DNA of 52,471 bases from an uncultured Porphyromonadaceae bacterium (GTDB taxonomy: Bacteria; Bacteroidota; Bacteroidia; Bacteroidales; Muribaculaceae), in NCBI GenBank assembly GCA_947643665.1, contig CANRWW010000019.1, positions 1-52,471 on the forward strand. Reading direction: 5' to 3'. The translations under genes were made by a program, and so were the position numbers. Under the pieces are notes generated by a model. It saw only the letters and a program-made list of their open reading frames with translations, made no database searches and had not been told where the DNA came from. Below are positions 18,165 to 27,322 of the stretch, piece by piece (the stretch's first letter is position 1; the number at the start of each line of letters is the position of its first letter).

Positions 18165-21100
18165 CAGATATTGGTTTTATTTACAGGAAGATCGCCCGAA
18201 TTTAATTTATGTGGATATCTTACAGAAATATACCGGTAAAGAATCGGGACAACAAATACATTGAGAATAGTTGAAGAGAACAAGCCACCAAGAATCACGA
18301 CTGCCATAGGGCTTTGTATCTCATTGCCCGGCACCGTGCTACGCAATGCAAGCGGCAGCAACGCAAGCGCCGAAGTGAGAGCGGTCATTATGATAGGAGT
18401 GAGACGGTCTGCCGAGCCCCTGGAAATCCTTTCGGCAAGCGGCATCCCCTCGGACTGCAACTGGTTGTAATGCGACAGCAACAGCATGCCGTTGCGGGTA
18501 GCGATGCCGAGAAGCGATATGAATCCTATTATGGCCGGTATATTAAGCTCACCACCTGAAAGCACCAGTATAAGCACACCGCCAATCATTGCAAGCGGCA
18601 TATTTATAAGGATGACAAGCGACTGAGGCACACTCCTGAACTCCGCATAAACAAGCATGAATATGATAAACAGAGCCAGTAGAGATGTTATCCCAAGAGT
18701 CCGTGAAGCCTCTGCCTCGCTTTCAAACTGACCGCCATAAGTCACATAATAACCTTCCGGAAGTGTGATCTCTTCTGTGACTTTCTTCTGGATCTCATTG
18801 ACTGCGCCACGCAAATCACGCCCGTCCACATTGGCAGAAATCACCAGACGGCGGTTTACATTTTCACGGTTTATCGTGTTTGGTCCGGATGAAGATACGA
18901 CATCTGCCACATACGACAGGGGTATTTTGCCTGAGTTCGAATCTATCATCAGTTCAGAGATGGTCTGGATAGAATTGCGGGCATTACTGTCAAATTTTAC
19001 GGTAATATCATAAGGCAACCCACTGTCATATACCTGTGACACAGCCTTTCCTGCCAGTGCCACATCTATGAATTCCGTAAAATCGCGCAATGTTATGCCA
19101 TATCGTGCAAGCATGTCGCGCCTCGGTTTGATATGCAGTTGCGGACGCTCCACCTGCTGCTCAATGTTTACATCGGTTATACCAGGCACTTCCGCCACGA
19201 TCTGTTTTATTTTTTTGCCATTGGCAAACAGGGTATTCAGATCCCCGCCAAACAGCTTTATGGCAATCTGCGCTTCAGTGCCAGACAACATGGCATCCAT
19301 GCGGTGCGATATAGGCTGCCCTATCTCAAGGTTTACACCCGGTATTTCCGACAAACGGCTCCTGAGATCGCGCACCATCTCATTGCGCGAACGGTCTTTC
19401 AAACGATAAGGAGCTTCTATTTCCGATGAATTGACACCTTGGGAATGCTCGTCAAGTTCGGCACGCCCGGTTTTACGCGCCACAGTCAGCACTTCGGGTG
19501 TATCCAGTATTATCTGTTCTGCCATGCGGCCTATACGGTCACTTTCATCAAGCGAGATTCCGGGCAACGTAGCCATATTTATTGTCATTGATCCCTCGTT
19601 GAACGGAGGAAGGAAACTGCGGCCAAGAGTAAAGAAAAGCGCTACTGCAGCAAAAAACATAACAGCTACAGCTATCAGCACTATTTTTGACCGGTTCATG
19701 CACCATACGAGTGCATTTGCATATACGCTTTTGAGCTTGCGTGTGGCCCACGGCTCACGGTCAAGTTTGCCTGTGGCACTACGCGACCCAAGCATGAAGG
19801 AACATAGCACAGGAGTAAGAGTAAGAGCCACAATTGTCGAGGCCGCAAGGGCAACGATGAAAGCCACACCGAGAGGTATCAGCATACGCCCTTCCATACC
19901 ATGGAGGAAGAAAAGCGGGAGGAAACTTGCCACAATTATAAGCGAGGAATTGAAAATAGGCATACGCACCTCACGGGACGCACTATACACGACCTCAACC
20001 ACAGACTGGCGGCTTTCCTTTGGTAATTTGCTGTTGTCACGCAGACGCCGGTACACATTTTCCACATCCACTATCGCATCGTCTACAAGCGAACCTATGG
20101 CAATGGCAATGCCACCAAGCGTCATTGTATTGATGCTGACATCCATAAGACGAAGTATAAGCACTGTGATAAGGATAGACATAGGCAATGCAACCAATGA
20201 AACCACCGTAGTGCGCAAATTCATCAGGAAGAAAAACAACACTATGATAACCATCAGAGCACCCTCGATCAACGATTCCTGCAGGTTGCTGACAGAATTG
20301 GATATAAACTCGCTCTGGCGGAATATGTCGGAAGAAACCCGCACATCGGCAGGAAGCGTCTTCACGAGAGTGGCAAGTTCACTGTCAATCCTTTCAGTCA
20401 GCCCGATCGTGCCGACTGAAGGCTGCTTGGTGATTGTAAGCAACACTGCAGGCTCGGTACGCACAGAGGCAAGCCCCAGACGCGGTTCCTTGGCGCCCAA
20501 CACTGTCCGCGACACATCTGCCAGCGTCACCGGAGACGATCCGGCGTCTGCCCTCACCACAGTGCGCGATATATCTGCCGTATCCGCCGTATTGACACTA
20601 CCCTTTATTATGTACTCGTTCCCATATTCATAAAGCGTGCCTCCCGCCGCATTTTCGTTTATAGCCTCAGTGGCATCAAGCACCTCCTTTAGTGAGACAT
20701 TGTGGAAACGCATTTTTCCCTGGTCAAGCAGTATCTGGTATTCAGCCACATCTCCACCGATTACGGAAACCTGCGACACTCCCCCGATAGAGAGCATGCG
20801 GGGCCGCACTTCCCTGTCTGCAATGGAACGCAGACGGCTCATTGACGTGGGTGACTCTCCAAGGCGTGAGAGGGAGTCGGCAGCTTCTTTGTCAACTGTC
20901 ATACCGATGATCATTATCTCACCAAGTATTGACGACTGCGGCCCGAGTACCGGTGCGTTCACTCCCGGAGGCAACGCCTCGGCTACAGATGCTATCTTTT
21001 CATTTACTATCTGGCGGGCCACATATACATCTGTGTCCCAGTCAAATTCAACCCAGACTACCGAAAAACCTGTGGCAGACGAGGAGCGCACACGCCTCAC

Positions 21101-21352
21101 TCCTGTGGCACCGTTTACAGCAGTCTCCACCGGGAAACTGACCAGTTTTTCAACCTCCTCGGGTGCAAGCCCAGGAGCCTCTGTCATTATCACCACAGTA
21201 GGGGCGTTCAGGTCAGGAAAAATATCAATCTCCGACCGCACCAGGGCCACAACCCCTCCAAGCAGGATAAGCCCGCTCAGAATCAATATAACAATGCGGT
21301 TATATAGCGAAAAGTGAATAATCTTGTTCAGCATTATCAGACAAATTGTCAA
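18164..21352 (-). CDS. CusA/CzcA-family heavy-metal RND efflux pump
   Basis: About 1060 aa, the usual length of heavy-metal-efflux RND pumps. The likely start is the ATG giving MLNKIIHFSLYNR, six codons inside the longest frame. Typical features are the N-terminal membrane helix followed by SEIDIFPDLNAPTVV, the acidic proton-relay helix with GSLVDDAIVDVENVYRRL, two large periplasmic loops, and two sets of membrane helices. The family exchanges protons for divalent or monovalent metal ions (Cu/Ag, or Co/Zn/Cd/Ni). The VDDAIVDVEN helix differs from E. coli CusA (VDAAIV), so the metal cannot be assigned safely. The gene lies 8 nt after the adaptor gene and overlaps the TolC gene. Confidence 0.93.
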   Translation of the reverse strand: MTICLIMLNKIIHFSLYNRIVILILSGLILLGGVVALVRSEIDIFPDLNAPTVVIMTEAPGLAPEEVEKLVSFPVETAVNGATGVRRVRSSSATGFSVVWVEFDWDTDVYVARQIVNEKIASVAEALPPGVNAPVLGPQSSILGEIMIIGMTVDKEAADSLSRLGESPTSMSRLRSIADREVRPRMLSIGGVSQVSVIGGDVAEYQILLDQGKMRFHNVSLKEVLDATEAINENAAGGTLYEYGNEYIIKGSVNTADTADISRTVVRADAGSSPVTLADVSRTVLGAKEPRLGLASVRTEPAVLLTITKQPSVGTIGLTERIDSELATLVKTLPADVRVSSDIFRQSEFISNSVSNLQESLIEGALMVIIVLFFFLMNLRTTVVSLVALPMSILITVLILRLMDVSINTMTLGGIAIAIGSLVDDAIVDVENVYRRLRDNSKLPKESRQSVVEVVYSASREVRMPIFNSSLIIVASFLPLFFLHGMEGRMLIPLGVAFIVALAASTIVALTLTPVLCSFMLGSRSATGKLDREPWATRKLKSVYANALVWCMNRSKIVLIAVAVMFFAAVALFFTLGRSFLPPFNEGSMTINMATLPGISLDESDRIGRMAEQIILDTPEVLTVARKTGRAELDEHSQGVNSSEIEAPYRLKDRSRNEMVRDLRSRLSEIPGVNLEIGQPISHRMDAMLSGTEAQIAIKLFGGDLNTLFANGKKIKQIVAEVPGITDVNIEQQVERPQLHIKPRRDMLARYGITLRDFTEFIDVALAGKAVSQVYDSGLPYDITVKFDSNARNSIQTISELMIDSNSGKIPLSYVADVVSSSGPNTINRENVNRRLVISANVDGRDLRGAVNEIQKKVTEEITLPEGYYVTYGGQFESEAEASRTLGITSLLALFIIFMLVYAEFRSVPQSLVILINMPLAMIGGVLILVLSGGELNIPAIIGFISLLGIATRNGMLLLSHYNQLQSEGMPLAERISRGSADRLTPIIMTALTSALALLPLALRSTVPGNEIQSPMAVVILGGLFSSTILNVFVVPILYRYISVRYPHKLNSGDLPVNKTNI

Positions 21353-21360
21353 ATTAATGA

Positions 21361-22584
21361 TCAGTGATTGTGGCTATGCCCTTCCGGTACGGCCCCCGAT
21401 GTTTCAGCCAGCCTCACAAAAGTGGTACCCGAAGTGACCACCTTGTCCCCATCTTTCAGTCCCGAAAGGATCTCAACCCGGTCGCCGGCATCAGCTCCAA
21501 GTTTTACCGGACGTTTGTCATACGCGTCATCGTGCACCTGCACATACACAAAATATTCCCCCTGCTGCTCGCTAAGAGCGCTCACAGGCACGGAAACAAC
21601 ACCGTCACGGCTCTCCCCTGTAAGGTAAACCTCACAGAAAGATCCGGCAGACAGTGTGCCATTGTTTGAAAGAGTGAAATATACCGGGAAATATCCCTGC
21701 TGTGCCACGGCACTCCTCCCGTCAGTGCTGCGGCGCCCGTTGAAATCCGAGATATCATAAACTTCCTCGGAATATGCGGTGCGGAATCTTGCACCGTTTA
21801 CTTTGGAAAGGAACGCGATCATCCGCTCAGGCAGGTTTGCCCGCAGCGTAAGGGTGGATGATGCGGCGATCTGCGCTATAGGAGCGCCCGCTTCCACATA
21901 TTGCCCCTGGTTTACCATCAGAGCCGTGACGACACCTGAAGTAGGGGCGGTGGCCACGCTTCCTGCCGAAACGGCGTTTCCAGCGGCCGCTTTTGCAGTC
22001 TCATAAGCCATTAATGCCGCATTGTAATCACGGGTTGAAACTATGCCGTCTTTATGAAGGGGCGTTAGGCGGTCAAGCTCCCGTTTTGCAGCAGCAAGAG
22101 CCACACGTGCGCTCTCATTGGCATCCCCCCCAGCCATACCTTCACCGGAAACAGTGGCAATGGTCTGGCCACGCGTGACAGCCGAACCGGGGAATGCGGA
22201 TGAAGAGAGGTTGACAATACCTGCCGAGCGGGCAGTAACCGTAGATTGTGCCGAAGGGGAAGAGGTAAGCCCACCGCTTACCGTGACCACCTCTGAAAAC
22301 TGTGCTGGGGATACCTCCGTTACCTCAACTCCAAGTTTTGCAGCTTTCTCAGGCGAAAGCATAATTTCGTCGGCATGCCCACCGCCGGCCTCTTTGCCAG
22401 CCTCCTCGGCGCCATGGCCATGATCACCATGGTCATGGTCGTGGGTGGCATGCTCACCGGCTTCTTCAGCCTCACTATGATGATGGTGCCCCAACTCATT
22501 CTTTTCATGACGGCATGAGCCGAAAACTACAAGGGATATAGCCGCCACAAATGGCAATATACGCTTCAATCTATTGGTATTCAT
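21361..22584 (-). CDS. CusB/CzcB-type periplasmic adaptor lipoprotein, His-rich
   Basis: A 407-aa membrane-fusion protein, first gene of the metal efflux operon. A lipoprotein signal (VVFGSC, Cys24) is followed by a His/Asp/Glu-rich stretch (GHHHHSEAE, THDHDHGDHGHG) and the C terminus is HSHNH, so both ends look able to bind metal. The middle has the barrel-sandwich and helical hairpin halves of adaptor proteins (VTARSAGIVNLSSSAFPGS; TAPTSGVVTALMVNQGQYVE). Adaptors bridge the RND pump and TolC channel and in the Cus system hand metal to the pump. The metal is not determined by sequence alone; the His-rich N terminus suits Zn, Co, Ni or Cu. Confidence 0.92.
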   Translation of the reverse strand: MNTNRLKRILPFVAAISLVVFGSCRHEKNELGHHHHSEAEEAGEHATHDHDHGDHGHGAEEAGKEAGGGHADEIMLSPEKAAKLGVEVTEVSPAQFSEVVTVSGGLTSSPSAQSTVTARSAGIVNLSSSAFPGSAVTRGQTIATVSGEGMAGGDANESARVALAAAKRELDRLTPLHKDGIVSTRDYNAALMAYETAKAAAGNAVSAGSVATAPTSGVVTALMVNQGQYVEAGAPIAQIAASSTLTLRANLPERMIAFLSKVNGARFRTAYSEEVYDISDFNGRRSTDGRSAVAQQGYFPVYFTLSNNGTLSAGSFCEVYLTGESRDGVVSVPVSALSEQQGEYFVYVQVHDDAYDKRPVKLGADAGDRVEILSGLKDGDKVVTSGTTFVRLAETSGAVPEGHSHNH

Positions 22585-22647
22585 CAGTTTGACAATTATA
22601 ACCTATTCAATATCGGGAGGGAGGATCCGATTAAGACTATTTCAGAG

Positions 22648-22655
22648 CAAATTTA
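22648..22655 (-). promoter_or_regulatory. Possible -7 box of the metal efflux operon
   Basis: On the minus strand this reads TAAATTTG, matching TAnnTTTG, 64 bases upstream of the adaptor gene start. No -33 element at ideal spacing was found, so the call is moderate. Confidence 0.45.
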
Positions 22656-22677
22656 CTCATAATTTCTGAATTATCAT

Positions 22678-22685
22678 TAACTTTG
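22678..22685 (+). promoter_or_regulatory. -7 promoter box of rmuC
   Basis: TAACTTTG followed by CA is a strong Bacteroidetes -7 box, about 98 bases upstream of the rmuC start. It overlaps the 10-bp palindrome CTTTGCAAAG. Confidence 0.6.
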
Positions 22686-22783
22686 CAAAGATAGCATTTA
22701 CAACCTAAATCATGTTTGCATCTCCAAGGGCTTTTTTTGCATAATTTCCAACTGCGACCAAATACCTGTCCAACAAGTAAGTC

Positions 22784-24013
22784 ATGAATATTATTCTTTA
22801 TATCATATCCGGAGTTACGGCATTTCTTTCACTGGCTGCTGTCTTTTATCTACTGTCACGCCTGAATGCGGCAAATACACGCTACACACAACTACAGATT
22901 GAAAACGCATCGCTGAAAGAGCGCCTGTCTGCCGCCAGACAGCGCTGCGAAACGGAACGAAAAGCGGAAGAGGAACGCTTCCGCAATCTTGCATCTGAAA
23001 TATTCCATACACACACCGCAAGGTTCAAGCAAACTTCAGAACAGCGCCTTGACGAAATCCTGGCTCCGTTGAAAGCAGATATAGAAAACTTCCGCACGGC
23101 AGTAAGCAATGCTTACGATACGGAAGCAAAAGAGCGGTTTTCACTACGCGCCGAACTGAGGCGCCTCATTGAACTCAACAATACACTCGGACAGGAAGCA
23201 CAGGAACTGGCACGCGCCCTCAAAGGCGACTCAAAAATACAGGGCGACTGGGGCGAGATGATCCTTGAACGGCTGCTGGAAATGTCTGGTCTTAAAAAAG
23301 GCATTCACTTCACCACACAGGCCACTACCAATACCGACGGTTCCCGCCTGGCAACAGACAGCGGCCGCATGCTGCGCCCTGATGTCGTGGTATTCTATCC
23401 AGACGAGCGCTGCGTGGTGATAGACTCCAAAGTATCCCTCAGCGCATATGCCGATTATGTGGCACACACCACCGGATCCACCCAAGGTGAAGATGCGGCA
23501 CGACGCCATATACTTTCCGTCCGGCGCCACATAGCGGAACTGGCAGACAAACGTTACCAGGATCTCGTAGGTGAAAAACGACTTGATTTCGTGATAATGT
23601 TCATCCCCAACGAAGGAGCATATTTCGCCATGATGCGCCTTGAACCTGGCATATGGGAGGAAGCATACCGCAAACGGGTGCTCATATCCTCCCCCACCCA
23701 CCTGATAGCGATACTCCGCATGCTTGAGCAACTATGGAAACAGGATGCCATAAACCGCAATGTGCAAGAGATTGCCCGCCTCAGCGGCACGATGCTTGAC
23801 AAATTCGCAAACTTCACCTCTGATCTTGACAACATCGAACGCCACATCACCGCAGCCGGCACTGCATACAGCCAGGCACGACGGCGACTTGCCGAAGGCC
23901 CCGGCAACCTCTGCACCACCGCCCGTAAGATAATGAATCTCGGTGCCCGCACCTCGCGTCCCGCCGATATCCGCCGCCTCTCACCCGATACCGATCCTCT
24001 CCCCGAAAAATAG
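22784..24013 (+). CDS. rmuC: RmuC-family DNA recombination protein
   Basis: A 409-aa protein with one N-terminal membrane helix (residues 2-24), a coiled coil (about 30-95), and the RmuC nuclease-like domain. The domain carries the PD-(D/E)XK-like signature LRPDVVVFYPDE...VVIDSKVSLSAY and the family motifs GDWGEMILERLLE and FVIMFIPNEGAYF. RmuC is known to limit inversions and rearrangements at short inverted repeats in E. coli, probably by cutting unusual DNA structures. The gene is single, divergent from the efflux operon, and ends before a strong hairpin. Length agrees with the family. Confidence 0.95.
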   Translation: MNIILYIISGVTAFLSLAAVFYLLSRLNAANTRYTQLQIENASLKERLSAARQRCETERKAEEERFRNLASEIFHTHTARFKQTSEQRLDEILAPLKADIENFRTAVSNAYDTEAKERFSLRAELRRLIELNNTLGQEAQELARALKGDSKIQGDWGEMILERLLEMSGLKKGIHFTTQATTNTDGSRLATDSGRMLRPDVVVFYPDERCVVIDSKVSLSAYADYVAHTTGSTQGEDAARRHILSVRRHIAELADKRYQDLVGEKRLDFVIMFIPNEGAYFAMMRLEPGIWEEAYRKRVLISSPTHLIAILRMLEQLWKQDAINRNVQEIARLSGTMLDKFANFTSDLDNIERHITAAGTAYSQARRRLAEGPGNLCTTARKIMNLGARTSRPADIRRLSPDTDPLPEK

Positions 24014-24329
24014 CCCCGGGGCACAATAACCCCATATCACCCTGCGACCAAACCACGGCAGCACATAAAGCACAAGTAGTAAAATTGCATATTTTATGAA
24101 TATTTACCGCATAAACATCCGATAAAAAAACTATTTATCGGATGTTTTAATTTAATTGTAAAAATATTTGTATTTAACAAATTTACATCGTATCTTGCAA
24201 CCGAAATCTAATACCGGAAGTTAATCTGCATACAAGCGACCTCTATTATTAAATTAGGGTATGGCAAACTAATTGTAAAACACTAACAGAAAATATAAAT
24301 AAAAGTCTAATCTTAAAAGGGGCAGCGCT
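24014..24329. other. AT-rich intergenic region after rmuC
   Basis: These 316 bases contain the rmuC terminator and then AT-rich DNA with no recognisable gene. A sequence TTTG...TATCTTGC near 24168-24200 loosely resembles a promoter for the small ORF that follows. The GC content falls here and stays low until about 28280, marking the left side of an island. Confidence 0.6.
24113..24147 (+). terminator. rmuC terminator hairpin
   Basis: The arms 24113-24126 and 24134-24147 (AAACATCCGATAAA and its complement) pair perfectly around a 7-base loop, and the right arm ends in a T-run. Confidence 0.85.
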
Positions 24330-24608
24330 ATGAACAGATATTTTTTCATGATACCGGGCCTACTGTTTGGCACGGTAAATATGGCAGCAGAAAATGACTG
24401 TGTGATTGTAAAAACAGATGGCCTTATTTTTGAGGCCATGAGTTCGCTCGCACAACCTTTTGCCTATGTGGCAGGCATCACTGATGCTAAACTGACGGAA
24501 GCATGCAGAACACACGTTCTTGAATTTCCTAATACGATAGAACACGATGCACTCGTCTGTAAAGCCATTAGTATGAATAGACCTATATCAATAATTTCAA
24601 GAAAATAA
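24330..24608 (+). CDS. Small putative secreted protein of unknown function (92 aa)
   Basis: The start at 24330 is preceded by AAAAGGGG, a fair ribosome binding site about 10 bases upstream. The first ~20 residues (MNRYFFMIPGLLFGTVNMAA) resemble a signal peptide ending before ENDC. The remainder has three cysteines (NDCVIV, EACRTH, LVCKAI). No family was recognised. It lies at the left edge of the low-GC island, about 90 bases before the methyltransferase, and could belong to that island or be a resident remnant. It may also be a fragment of a longer protein, since no close neighbour depends on it. Confidence 0.5.
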   Translation: MNRYFFMIPGLLFGTVNMAAENDCVIVKTDGLIFEAMSSLAQPFAYVAGITDAKLTEACRTHVLEFPNTIEHDALVCKAISMNRPISIISRK

Positions 24609-24659
24609 GTGAAAATCAAAACTTACGATGATTCATACAATACTTTCCGGGGTATTTTG

Positions 24660-24667
24660 TAATTTTG
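24660..24667 (+). promoter_or_regulatory. -7 promoter box of the restriction-modification genes
   Basis: TAATTTTG followed by CA fits the Bacteroidetes -7 consensus, 29 bases upstream of the methyltransferase ATG. An upstream TTTC near 24643 is a weak -33 candidate. Confidence 0.55.
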
Positions 24668-24696
24668 CAAACATGAATTAGATTTAGAAGAATCAA

Positions 24697-25662
24697 ATGA
24701 AACCAATGATAAAATACAGGGGTGGTAAATCGAAGGAAATTTCCAATATCATGTGGCATATTCCTCGTTTTACAGGACGTTACATTGAGCCTTTTTTTGG
24801 CGGTGGAGCGTTGTTCTTTTATCTTGAGCCCCGACAAGCTATTATCAATGATATAAATGCGAAGTTAATGAAGTTTTATCGCGGAGTAAGGGATGACTAC
24901 TCTAATCTGCGGAGAGAACTTGATGAAATAGAATTATTATACACTAATAATAGAAATGAGTTTGATGCATTAAAGGCATTACATCCTGACGAACGGGTTG
25001 AAGATAAAAATGAAGAGTTTTATTATCTCCTACGAGCCATGTTCAATGAAACTATGGATAAATCCTATTCGGATGCGTTGCTGTATTATTACATCAACAA
25101 AACAGCATACTCAGGAATGATACGTTATAACGCCAAAGGGGAATTCAATGTTCCTTTTGGTCGTTATACTCATCTTAATACCAAGTCTGTTACTTTATCG
25201 CATAGTAAATTATTGCAACGTGCAGAAATACTTAATACAGATTATAATGATGTATTTAATATGTGCAGGGATGACGATTTTGTTTTTCTTGACCCTCCTT
25301 ATGATTGTATTTTCTCGGATTATGGAAATGAAGAATACAAAGATGGTTTCAATGAAGACAACCATAGACGATTAGCGAATGATTTTGCCAATCTTCCCTG
25401 CAAGACATTAATGGTTATTGGGCGCACCCCTTTGACGGAAGAATTGTACAAAGGTTATATAGTAGATGAATACGAGAAGAACTATGCCGTAAATATCCGA
25501 AACCGATTCAAGGCTGCAGCAAAGCATATTGTTGTAGCTAATTATAGGAAATGCTGGGATAATATACGTGTTTGTTCATCACAATATGCAGTTTATAATG
25601 AGCCGAAAACAGCTCAATTAAGATTATTTGAAGCAAGGCAACCTTATGGCACGAATAGATAG
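24697..25662 (+). CDS. Dam-like (D12 class) DNA adenine methyltransferase
   Basis: The 321-aa protein has the alpha-class adenine methyltransferase layout: KYRGGKSKE at the N terminus, the AdoMet-binding motif YIEPFFGGGALF (residues 29-40), a helical target-recognition insert (about 60-170), and the catalytic DPPY at residues 199-202 (VFLDPPYDC). It transfers methyl from AdoMet to N6 of adenine. Members of this class often recognise GATC-type sites. It overlaps the restriction endonuclease gene by 17 bases if that gene starts at 25646, so the pair is co-translated and the methylase should protect host DNA. Base composition is lower in GC than the flanking housekeeping genes, consistent with transfer. 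Confidence 0.9.
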   Translation: MKPMIKYRGGKSKEISNIMWHIPRFTGRYIEPFFGGGALFFYLEPRQAIINDINAKLMKFYRGVRDDYSNLRRELDEIELLYTNNRNEFDALKALHPDERVEDKNEEFYYLLRAMFNETMDKSYSDALLYYYINKTAYSGMIRYNAKGEFNVPFGRYTHLNTKSVTLSHSKLLQRAEILNTDYNDVFNMCRDDDFVFLDPPYDCIFSDYGNEEYKDGFNEDNHRRLANDFANLPCKTLMVIGRTPLTEELYKGYIVDEYEKNYAVNIRNRFKAAAKHIVVANYRKCWDNIRVCSSQYAVYNEPKTAQLRLFEARQPYGTNR

Positions 25663-27322
25663 TCAATTATTATTTCTAACGACATCTCCTCGTACACCGG
25701 AGAAGATGATACCCGAAATTGGATTACTTGTCGAACATTTTGCAGGTAATCATTGGAATAACGAAACGCAATGCGCCTTTATGGACATCTTGCGTGAGGA
25801 ACAATTCTTTAATGGAAAAGGCGAGAATGACCCTGCGTTTAGCGCACGCGACAGGATAAACCGTGCGCCTAAATCTCTTGGTTTTGTAGTCCTGTCGCCC
25901 CGTATTTCCATTACTCCGGCAGGACAAGCCTTGCTGACATCTAAACGAAAGGAAGAAGTTTTTCTTCGGCAAATGCTGAAGTTTCAAATACCTTCACCAT
26001 ATCATAAACCAACAACAAAGGCTGCCTCTTTCTGGGTAAAACCATATTTGGAGCTACTTCGGTTGGTACGTACTATGGGCCCATTGAAGTTTGATGAGTT
26101 GCAGATATTCGGAATGCAACTCACAGATTGGCGTAACTTTGAGAACATTGTTCAAAAGATTGAGGCATTTCGTATTGCAAAAGTTGAACATCAAGGAAGC
26201 TATAAGGCATTCAAGGCAGAATATCTGCGTAATGAGCTTACACGTATCTTCGAAGAGAGGATTATGAATGGAGAAACGCAAACTCGCGAGAGCAGCGATG
26301 CGTCATTGGATAAATTTCTAAGAACACAATCAAGTAATATGCGCGATTATGCGGATGCTTGTTTCAGATACTTGCGTGCGACGGGACTTGTGAATGTATC
26401 ACACATCGGAAAATCGTTAAGTATCGTGCCTGAGCGCATAGAGGATGTAGATTACATTTTGCAAACAATAGACCGTAACCCTTGTTTTATTGATAACGAA
26501 AAAGACTATATTGAATATCTTGGAAATGCGGCAGTACCAGAATTACTTACAGACGACAGGCAGAAACTTGTTGCCAAACTACATGCAGAGTTTCCTAAAT
26601 TTGTGTTCAACCAAGAAGCTGAGATATCTGAGTTGAAAGATTTGTTGGCAGACCTCACGGAACAAAGGAAAACAGATACATTGAGCAGGCAAGTGGTCGA
26701 AATAAAAGACTACAAGCTCTATGATGACATCCAAAATACATTCAAGCAAATTGAAAATAAGGAATTATACGATGCTCCATTGATGCTTGAATGGAACACT
26801 TGGCGTGCCATGACAATGCTTGATGGTGGAGAAATCAAGGCGAATCTGAACTTTGATGATTTCGGAAAGCCTCTTTCTACCGCACAAGGAAATATGGCCG
26901 ACATTGTATGCGACTATGGGGATTATATGCTTATTGTTGAAGTTACGATGGCAAGCGGACAGAAACAATATGATATGGAGGGTGAACCTGTAAGCCGTCA
27001 TTTAGGAAAAATGAAAAAAGCGAGTGGTAAGCCTTGCTACTGCCTGTTCATTGCTCCTACGATAAATGAAGCCTGCATTGCTCACTTTTATACTCTACAC
27101 CGTACTAACATATCATATTACGGAGGAAAATCAACAATAATACCATTATCTTTGAATGTTTTCCAGAAAATGCTCGAAGATAGCTATAAAGTGAACTATA
27201 TACCGGATTCTCATCAGGTACGCCGTTTCTTGGAACATTCAAATGAGCTGGTGGAAAATTGTACGGATGAGAATCATTGGTTTGAGGAAATAAATAAATC
27301 GGCAGTTAATTGGTTAAGATAA
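25646..27322 (+). CDS. AlwI-family type II restriction endonuclease
   Basis: The start at 25646 (MARIDSQLLFLTTSPRTP) is preferred over 25628 because it carries the conserved N terminus and lies after AAGGCAA. The protein is about 558 aa, with the family block FSARDRINRAPKSLGFV near residue 70 and helical DNA-binding regions. A nuclease core is visible at GNMADIVCDYGDYM followed by LIVEVTMASGQKQ, where Asp419 and Glu432 (with the EVT variant of the ExK motif) are likely metal ligands. AlwI relatives recognise GGATC-like asymmetric sites and cut outside them; several nicking enzymes belong here. The exact site is inference. The gene ends 5 bases before the residual integrase reading frame on the other strand. 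Confidence 0.85.
   Translation: MARIDSQLLFLTTSPRTPEKMIPEIGLLVEHFAGNHWNNETQCAFMDILREEQFFNGKGENDPAFSARDRINRAPKSLGFVVLSPRISITPAGQALLTSKRKEEVFLRQMLKFQIPSPYHKPTTKAASFWVKPYLELLRLVRTMGPLKFDELQIFGMQLTDWRNFENIVQKIEAFRIAKVEHQGSYKAFKAEYLRNELTRIFEERIMNGETQTRESSDASLDKFLRTQSSNMRDYADACFRYLRATGLVNVSHIGKSLSIVPERIEDVDYILQTIDRNPCFIDNEKDYIEYLGNAAVPELLTDDRQKLVAKLHAEFPKFVFNQEAEISELKDLLADLTEQRKTDTLSRQVVEIKDYKLYDDIQNTFKQIENKELYDAPLMLEWNTWRAMTMLDGGEIKANLNFDDFGKPLSTAQGNMADIVCDYGDYMLIVEVTMASGQKQYDMEGEPVSRHLGKMKKASGKPCYCLFIAPTINEACIAHFYTLHRTNISYYGGKSTIIPLSLNVFQKMLEDSYKVNYIPDSHQVRRFLEHSNELVENCTDENHWFEEINKSAVNWLR

Noticed and set aside
19431-20633. A 400-codon open frame on the plus strand inside the RND pump gene
   Set aside because: It is antisense to a clearly conserved pump, has low-complexity Ser/Thr/Arg content typical of shadow frames, and has no promoter or homology-like motif.
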